Assembly: GCA_041639705.1 (NCBI GenBank)
Contig: JBEQBT010000046.1
Span: forward strand, 1 to 16,721
DNA: 16,721 nt
Source: JARDZI01 sp041639705
Lineage (GTDB): Bacteria; Bacillota; Clostridia; Clostridiales; Caloramatoraceae
Direction: 5' to 3'
A model generated the notes under the pieces. It ran no database searches. It was not told where the DNA came from and saw nothing but the letters and a program-made list of their open reading frames with translations. The translations under genes and the position numbers were made by a program. Positions 12,427 through 16,721 of this stretch are shown here, piece by piece. The stretch's first letter is position 1. Every line of letters starts with the position of its first letter.

Positions 12427-15258
12427 ATGGATAAGAGGGAAACTACCGTAAATGTTAAAGAAAACATTCATAAACTTTCGGTTGAAAAGGTTTATGAGGC
12501 ATTAGAAACAAGCCCCCAGGGATTAAAACAAGCTCAAGCAGAAGAAAATCAAAAGGTACAAGGAAAAAATGTAATTGATGAGAAGAAAAAGAAATCACTC
12601 ATACTTGTATTCCTAAGTAATTTCACTCATTTAATGGCTGTTTTATTATGGGTTGCAGGGGCAGTAGCTTTTTTCGCAGATATGCCACAATTAGCTATTG
12701 CTGTATGGTTAGTGAATGTTATAAATGGTGTTTTTAGTTTTTGGCAGGAACATCGTGCTGGTAAGGCGACGGACGCATTAAAAAATATGCTTCCATCCTA
12801 TGCACGTGTTATTCGTGACGGCATGGAACAAAAAATTTTAGCCCAGGACTTGGTTATTGGTGATATAATCTTATTAGAAGAAGGAGACAAGATTTCTTCA
12901 GATGCACGATTGATAGAGACTAGTGATTTGCAAGTTGATCAATCAACATTAACTGGTGAATCTAATCCGGTTCGCAAGACAAAGGATGCTGTATTAAAAG
13001 AAGACCTAACAAAAGCTGAAATACCTAATTTAATTTTTGCAGGTACTCATGTTTCAGAAGGCAATGGAAAAGCTATTGTCATGGAAATTGGAATGAGAAC
13101 TGAATTTGGGAAAATTGCATATTTGACTCAGAGTATGGAAGAAGAGGCTAGTCCACTGCAAAAAGAATTAGATCGTTTGACAAAGCAAGTTTCAATTATT
13201 GCAATTGCTTTTGGAGTCCTGTTCTTTATTGCAGCAATATTATTAGTAAGAGAACCAATTGCTCCTGCATTTGTTTTTGCTTTGGGTATGATTGTTGCTT
13301 TTATCCCAGAAGGGTTACTTCCTACTGTTACATTGTCCCTTGCTATGGCCGTGCAGCGTATGTCTAAACGAAACGCATTAGTAAAGAAGCTATCTTCAGT
13401 TGAAACATTAGGAAGTACTACTGTAATTTGTACAGATAAAACTGGTACTCTAACGCAAAATGAAATGACTGTTAATCATTTGTGGTTAGCTGAAAAGGAA
13501 TTTGAAGTTACCGGTGTTGGATATAGTTCTAAAGGAGAAATTTTAGAAGATGGCAAAAAAGTTACTGCTAATGATGAGGTTGATCTGAAATTATTGTTAA
13601 CAGGAGCAGCACTATGCAGTAATGCCCGTTTGTTACCACCAAATGAAGAATCTGCTCGTTACACTGTATTAGGCGACCCTACAGAAGCTTGTCTAGGTGT
13701 GGTGGCTGAAAAAGCAGGTATTAATATAAAAAAACAAATAGAATTAACACCTCGTTTAAGGGAATTACCATTTGAATCACGTCGTAAAAGAATGACAACG
13801 ATTCATCAACTGGAAAAACCAGTTGAAGGAACTAGCCGAATTGCATATGTAAAAGGAGCTCCTAAGGAGGTAATGAAATTAAGTGAATTTATCCGTGTAA
13901 ATGGAAAAGTTCAGCCAATGACAGAAGAAATGCGTAAGAAAATCATGAGTGCAAATGATGAATATGCTCGTGGTGGATTGCGTGTATTAGCTGTTTCTTA
14001 TCGTTTGCTTCATAGGTCAGATGACATTCCAACAGCTATGAGTGTTTATACACCAGAAATAATCGAAAAAAGCTTAGTTTTTGTAGGTCTGGTTGTTATG
14101 GCAGACCCTCCACGTCCAGAAGTAGCAGCTGCTGTTGAAGAATGCAGGCGTGCTGGTATCCGTATAATCATGATTACTGGAGATTATGGTTTAACAGCTG
14201 AAAGTATTGCAAAACGTATTGGAATTGTAAAAGGACCTAATCCACGTGTTGTATCAGGGTTGGAGCTAGAAGAGCTGACCGATGAGAAGTTAAAGGAATA
14301 CTTAAAAAATGAAATTATTTTTGCCCGTGTAGCACCAGAACAAAAGTTGCGAGTTGTATCCAACTTACAAGAGATGGGCGAAGTTGTTGCTGTAACAGGG
14401 GATGGTGTAAATGATTCACCTGCTCTTAAGAAAGCCGACATTGGTATTGCTATGGGTATTGCTGGTACAGATGTAGCAAAGGAAGCAGCAGATATGATTT
14501 TAACCGACGATAATTTTGCTTCTATTGTTCATGCTATTGAAGAAGGTCGTGCGGTTTATAGTAATATTCGCAAATTCCTTCTGTATATTTTAAATTCAAA
14601 TATGCCAGAAGCTATTCCTTCTGTACTGTTCCTATTTTCTCGTGGAGCTATACCATTGCCATTAACGGTTATGCAAATACTAACGATTGACCTGGGAACA
14701 GATATGCTACCAGCATTGGGATTAGGAACTGAAAAACCTGAAAAGGGAATTATGAACCAACCACCACGCAACCCTAAAGAACCATTGCTTGGTAAAAAGT
14801 TAATCCTTAAAGCGTTCTTATGGTATGGTGTATTAGGTTCTATTGCTTCAGTCATCTCTTACTTCTTTGTCAATATTAAAAATGGATGGCCAGCAGTTCC
14901 ACTTGCAGGAGGTACAGATCCAATTTATATTAAAGCAACTGCTATAGCTCTTGCAGCCATCGTATTTAGCCAAATTGGTGCAGTATTTAATTGCCGTACA
15001 GAAAAACAATCCACATTTAAAGTTGGATTATTTAGTAATAGACAAGTGAACCTTGGAATTATATTTGAAATTTTCTTGATTGTGGCTTTAGTTTATTTAC
15101 CGCCATTGCAATCTATTTTTCACACAGCAGCACTTGATTTATCAGATTGGTTGTTATTATTAGTTTGGCCACCACTTGTATTGTTGATTGAAGAAGCAAG
15201 AAAAGCATTGGTTCGAAGAAAAGATGCTAAGAACGATTATATAAAGGTAGAGAGGTGA
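12427..15258 (+). CDS. P-type cation ATPase resembling Na,K-ATPase (type IIC)
   Basis: This 943-residue P-type ATPase pumps cations across the membrane using ATP. It has an N-terminal HKLS segment as in Na,K-ATPase alpha, the actuator TGES (176-179), the phosphorylation site DKTGTLT with Asp337, KGAP (476-479) and the hinge TGDGVND (657-663). The M4 motif PEGLLPT (294-300), M5 motif NSNMPE (723-728) and M6 motif IDLGTDMLP (754-762) correspond by eye to the K+ and Na+ sites of Na,K-ATPase (E327, S775, N776, E779, D804, D808), not to the SERCA pattern. Ten membrane helices fit the hydrophobic pattern. No heavy-metal domain is present. The ribosome binding site (AAGAAGGA) is rather far from the ATG. 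Its stop overlaps the region where the first RCK gene begins. Arginine codons are mostly CGT, unlike upstream genes. Confidence 0.93.
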   Translation: MDKRETTVNVKENIHKLSVEKVYEALETSPQGLKQAQAEENQKVQGKNVIDEKKKKSLILVFLSNFTHLMAVLLWVAGAVAFFADMPQLAIAVWLVNVINGVFSFWQEHRAGKATDALKNMLPSYARVIRDGMEQKILAQDLVIGDIILLEEGDKISSDARLIETSDLQVDQSTLTGESNPVRKTKDAVLKEDLTKAEIPNLIFAGTHVSEGNGKAIVMEIGMRTEFGKIAYLTQSMEEEASPLQKELDRLTKQVSIIAIAFGVLFFIAAILLVREPIAPAFVFALGMIVAFIPEGLLPTVTLSLAMAVQRMSKRNALVKKLSSVETLGSTTVICTDKTGTLTQNEMTVNHLWLAEKEFEVTGVGYSSKGEILEDGKKVTANDEVDLKLLLTGAALCSNARLLPPNEESARYTVLGDPTEACLGVVAEKAGINIKKQIELTPRLRELPFESRRKRMTTIHQLEKPVEGTSRIAYVKGAPKEVMKLSEFIRVNGKVQPMTEEMRKKIMSANDEYARGGLRVLAVSYRLLHRSDDIPTAMSVYTPEIIEKSLVFVGLVVMADPPRPEVAAAVEECRRAGIRIIMITGDYGLTAESIAKRIGIVKGPNPRVVSGLELEELTDEKLKEYLKNEIIFARVAPEQKLRVVSNLQEMGEVVAVTGDGVNDSPALKKADIGIAMGIAGTDVAKEAADMILTDDNFASIVHAIEEGRAVYSNIRKFLLYILNSNMPEAIPSVLFLFSRGAIPLPLTVMQILTIDLGTDMLPALGLGTEKPEKGIMNQPPRNPKEPLLGKKLILKAFLWYGVLGSIASVISYFFVNIKNGWPAVPLAGGTDPIYIKATAIALAAIVFSQIGAVFNCRTEKQSTFKVGLFSNRQVNLGIIFEIFLIVALVYLPPLQSIFHTAALDLSDWLLLLVWPPLVLLIEEARKALVRRKDAKNDYIKVER

Positions 15259-15263
15259 ACAGT

Positions 15264-15914
15264 TTGAAAGTTATTGTAGTAGGTTTAGGAAGAATGGGAA
15301 GAGGATTATCACTCAACCTTGTGAAAAAAGGTCATCAGGTAACAGTTATTGACTCTAATCCTGATGTTTTTGGAGCATTAGGAAAGAACTTTAATGGATT
15401 AAAAGTTATTGGTATTGGTTTTGACAGAGATGTACTAAAAGAAGCAAGAGTTGATCAAGTAGATGCTCTAGTAGCCTGTACATCAAGTGATGCAGCCAAT
15501 GTTGTTATTGCAAGAATAGCGAAAAATATTTATCGAGTGCCCCATGTGGTTGCAAGGCTTTATGATCCAAGAAAGGCAGATATCTACCATCGTCTGGGAA
15601 TTCAAACGATTTCCACAACGACTTGGGGAATTGAAAGAGCTACAGAAATATTAACCTATAATCATTTAGATAGCGTTTATGAGATGGGAAATGGAAATGT
15701 GAATTTGGTACGCATTGAGGTTCCATCCTTGTTAGTTGGGCATACTGTAAATGACTTAACGGTCATTGGAGAAATTAATGTGGTTTCCATTAGTCGAAAT
15801 AATAAAACCTTTATTCCAACCCTTGGTACCATACTTGAAGCAGAAGATATTCTCTATGTTTCAGTCATTGTTTCAGCAACTGACAAATTTAAAGCAATGT
15901 TAGACCTAGCTTAA
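15264..15914 (+). CDS. TrkA/KtrA-like RCK protein, first copy
   Basis: This 216-residue cytoplasmic protein has an RCK_N Rossmann domain (1 to about 118) with GLGRMG (7-12) and Asp30 at the end of strand two, as expected for NAD(H) binding, and an RCK_C domain (about 140-216). Such proteins normally form rings that gate Trk or Ktr potassium channels in response to nucleotides; RCK_C domains can bind cyclic di-AMP in related proteins. The TTG at 15264 is preferred because AGAGGTG (15251-15257) sits 6 bases upstream and the protein then begins MKVIVVG; a GTG at 15255 overlapping the ATPase stop is the alternative. Tight linkage to the pump and absence of a channel gene suggest that it regulates the ATPase; this is inference. 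Confidence 0.9.
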   Translation: MKVIVVGLGRMGRGLSLNLVKKGHQVTVIDSNPDVFGALGKNFNGLKVIGIGFDRDVLKEARVDQVDALVACTSSDAANVVIARIAKNIYRVPHVVARLYDPRKADIYHRLGIQTISTTTWGIERATEILTYNHLDSVYEMGNGNVNLVRIEVPSLLVGHTVNDLTVIGEINVVSISRNNKTFIPTLGTILEAEDILYVSVIVSATDKFKAMLDLA

Positions 15915-15930
15915 AAAAGGAGGGGTAAAG

Positions 15931-16599
15931 ATGAAAGTCATTATTATAGGTGGAGGACAAGTTGGATCCTACCTTGCCTCCTTATTATTATCCATCGGTC
16001 ATGAGGTACGAATAATTGAACATCGGGAAAATGTCTATAAAAAATTAGAAAAAGAAGTGCCAAAGGAAGTGTTAGTTTTCGGTAATGGCACAGATCCTGA
16101 AGTTATGGAAAGAGCAGGCATAGCTTCAGCTAATGTAGTGGCTGCTGTTACTGGTGCAGATGAGGTCAACTTAGTAGTTTCCACACTTGCTAAAATGGAG
16201 TTCGGTGTACCACGTGTTGTTGCCCGTGTTAACAATCCTAAAAATGCCTGGTTATACAATAGTGGAATGGGTGTGGATGTCGGTGTTAATCAGGCAGATT
16301 TAATTGCACATTTCGTTGTCGAAGGAATGGACTTGGAGGATATGTTTACCGTTTTAAAACTCAATCGTGGAGACTACTCTATTGTTCGAATGAGAGTTCA
16401 AACAAGCGCTAAAGCGGCTAATCAATTGGTAAAAGATTTATCCATCCCAAATGGAACCCTACTTATCTCAATTATGCGTGATGAATCTGTATTGATCCCA
16501 AAGGGAGGGACACAAATTTTAGTGGGGGATGATATTTTAGCGCTAACAGCAGAAGCAAGTCGCAAAGAATTAAATGAAATTTTTGGAATAGTACACTGA
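15931..16599 (+). CDS. TrkA/KtrA-like RCK protein, second copy
   Basis: This 222-residue protein has the same architecture as its neighbour: a Rossmann RCK_N domain with GGGQVG (7-12) and Glu30 at the end of strand two, then an RCK_C domain (about 140-222). The sequences are clearly related but diverged, including Asp against Glu at the nucleotide ribose position, so the two probably form a mixed complex rather than being a recent duplication. A strong AAGGAGGGG site precedes the ATG, 16 bases after the previous stop. As with its neighbour, the partner in this operon appears to be the P-type ATPase, unless a TrkH/KtrB gene lies elsewhere. Confidence 0.9.
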   Translation: MKVIIIGGGQVGSYLASLLLSIGHEVRIIEHRENVYKKLEKEVPKEVLVFGNGTDPEVMERAGIASANVVAAVTGADEVNLVVSTLAKMEFGVPRVVARVNNPKNAWLYNSGMGVDVGVNQADLIAHFVVEGMDLEDMFTVLKLNRGDYSIVRMRVQTSAKAANQLVKDLSIPNGTLLISIMRDESVLIPKGGTQILVGDDILALTAEASRKELNEIFGIVH

Positions 16600-16628
16600 A
16601 ATTAAAATAAAATTTATCAATTTCTAAG

Positions 16629-16660
16629 ACTCCACCTTCTATAAGGTGGAGTTTCCACTT
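16629..16660 (+). terminator. Hairpin after the ATPase-RCK unit, probable terminator
   Basis: ACTCCACCTT (16629-16638) pairs perfectly with AAGGTGGAGT (16643-16652) around CTAT. It is followed by TTCCACTTTTT, an interrupted T-rich tract. It may instead be the first of the palindromes grouped at the right edge. Confidence 0.55.
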
Positions 16661-16664
16661 TTTG

Positions 16665-16718
16665 CTTCAGGTGGGGTAGAGTCCCCACCTGAAGTCTCGA
16701 TGTTCAGCTTTAGCTGAA
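16665..16718. repeat. Cluster of perfect hairpins at the right edge
   Basis: CTTCAGGTGGGG (16665-16676) pairs perfectly with CCCCACCTGAAG (16683-16694) around TAGAGT. TTCAGCT (16703-16709) pairs with AGCTGAA (16712-16718). With the hairpin at 16629 this makes three stems in 90 bases. Such clusters occur at ends of IS200/IS605-type elements and in other palindromic repeats, but no transposase lies within the window. Confidence 0.55.
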
Positions 16719-16721
16719 AGA

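Noticed and set aside
12411..12430. Second sigma-54 promoter before the ATPase gene
   Set aside because: A CTGGCAAAG string is present, but no GC element lies 12 bases downstream outside the coding region, and a sigma-A type promoter is available upstream.
14556..14855. 99-residue open frame on the minus strand inside the ATPase gene
   Set aside because: It is a shadow of the conserved P-type ATPase M5-M6 coding region, has no ribosome binding site and resembles no known family.

Overview
The window is AT-rich Firmicute DNA, most likely from a Clostridium-like anaerobe. Evidence is the strong G-rich ribosome binding sites, the dominance of AGA/AGG arginine codons in most genes, a T-box leader, and Pcp/DUF969/DUF979, ECF-transporter and Crp/Fnr genes of clostridial type. 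The species cannot be named from the sequence alone.

Left part (1-3540): a minus-strand aspartokinase starts at the left edge behind a complete T-box leader and a near-consensus promoter. Next is a plus-strand 5-oxoproline (pyroglutamate) set: two membrane proteins (DUF969, DUF979), pyroglutamyl peptidase (pcp) and a gamma-glutamylcyclotransferase-like protein, closed by a terminator. Pcp and the cyclotransferase-like enzyme both release 5-oxoproline, and the DUF pair probably moves it.

Middle (3540-9460): a minus-strand Crp/Fnr regulator is separated by about 600 bases of AT-rich regulatory DNA from a second, cysteine-rich Crp/Fnr regulator. That gene heads a plus-strand unit with a uridine-phosphorylase-like enzyme and a complete ECF transporter (S, T, A, A). 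The S gene carries an apparent frameshift. Two copies of a GGACA-N2-TGTCC inverted repeat flank the predicted promoter of the regulator. The set reads as a regulated nucleoside uptake and phosphorolysis system.

Right-middle (9460-12200): a monocistronic ferritin-like protein with its own promoter and terminator, a histidine-kinase remnant without its phosphoacceptor region, and a ribokinase gene behind a good sigma-54 (-24/-12) promoter. A long imperfect palindrome ends this part and can terminate transcription on both strands.

Right part (12200-16721): a three-gene unit with different codon use (many CGT arginine codons). It encodes a P-type ATPase whose ion-binding motifs resemble animal Na,K-ATPase, followed by two different TrkA/KtrA-like RCK proteins, with no channel gene in view. 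This ATPase plus RCK pair is the most interesting system in the window. The right edge holds a cluster of perfect hairpins that may belong to a mobile or repeated element.
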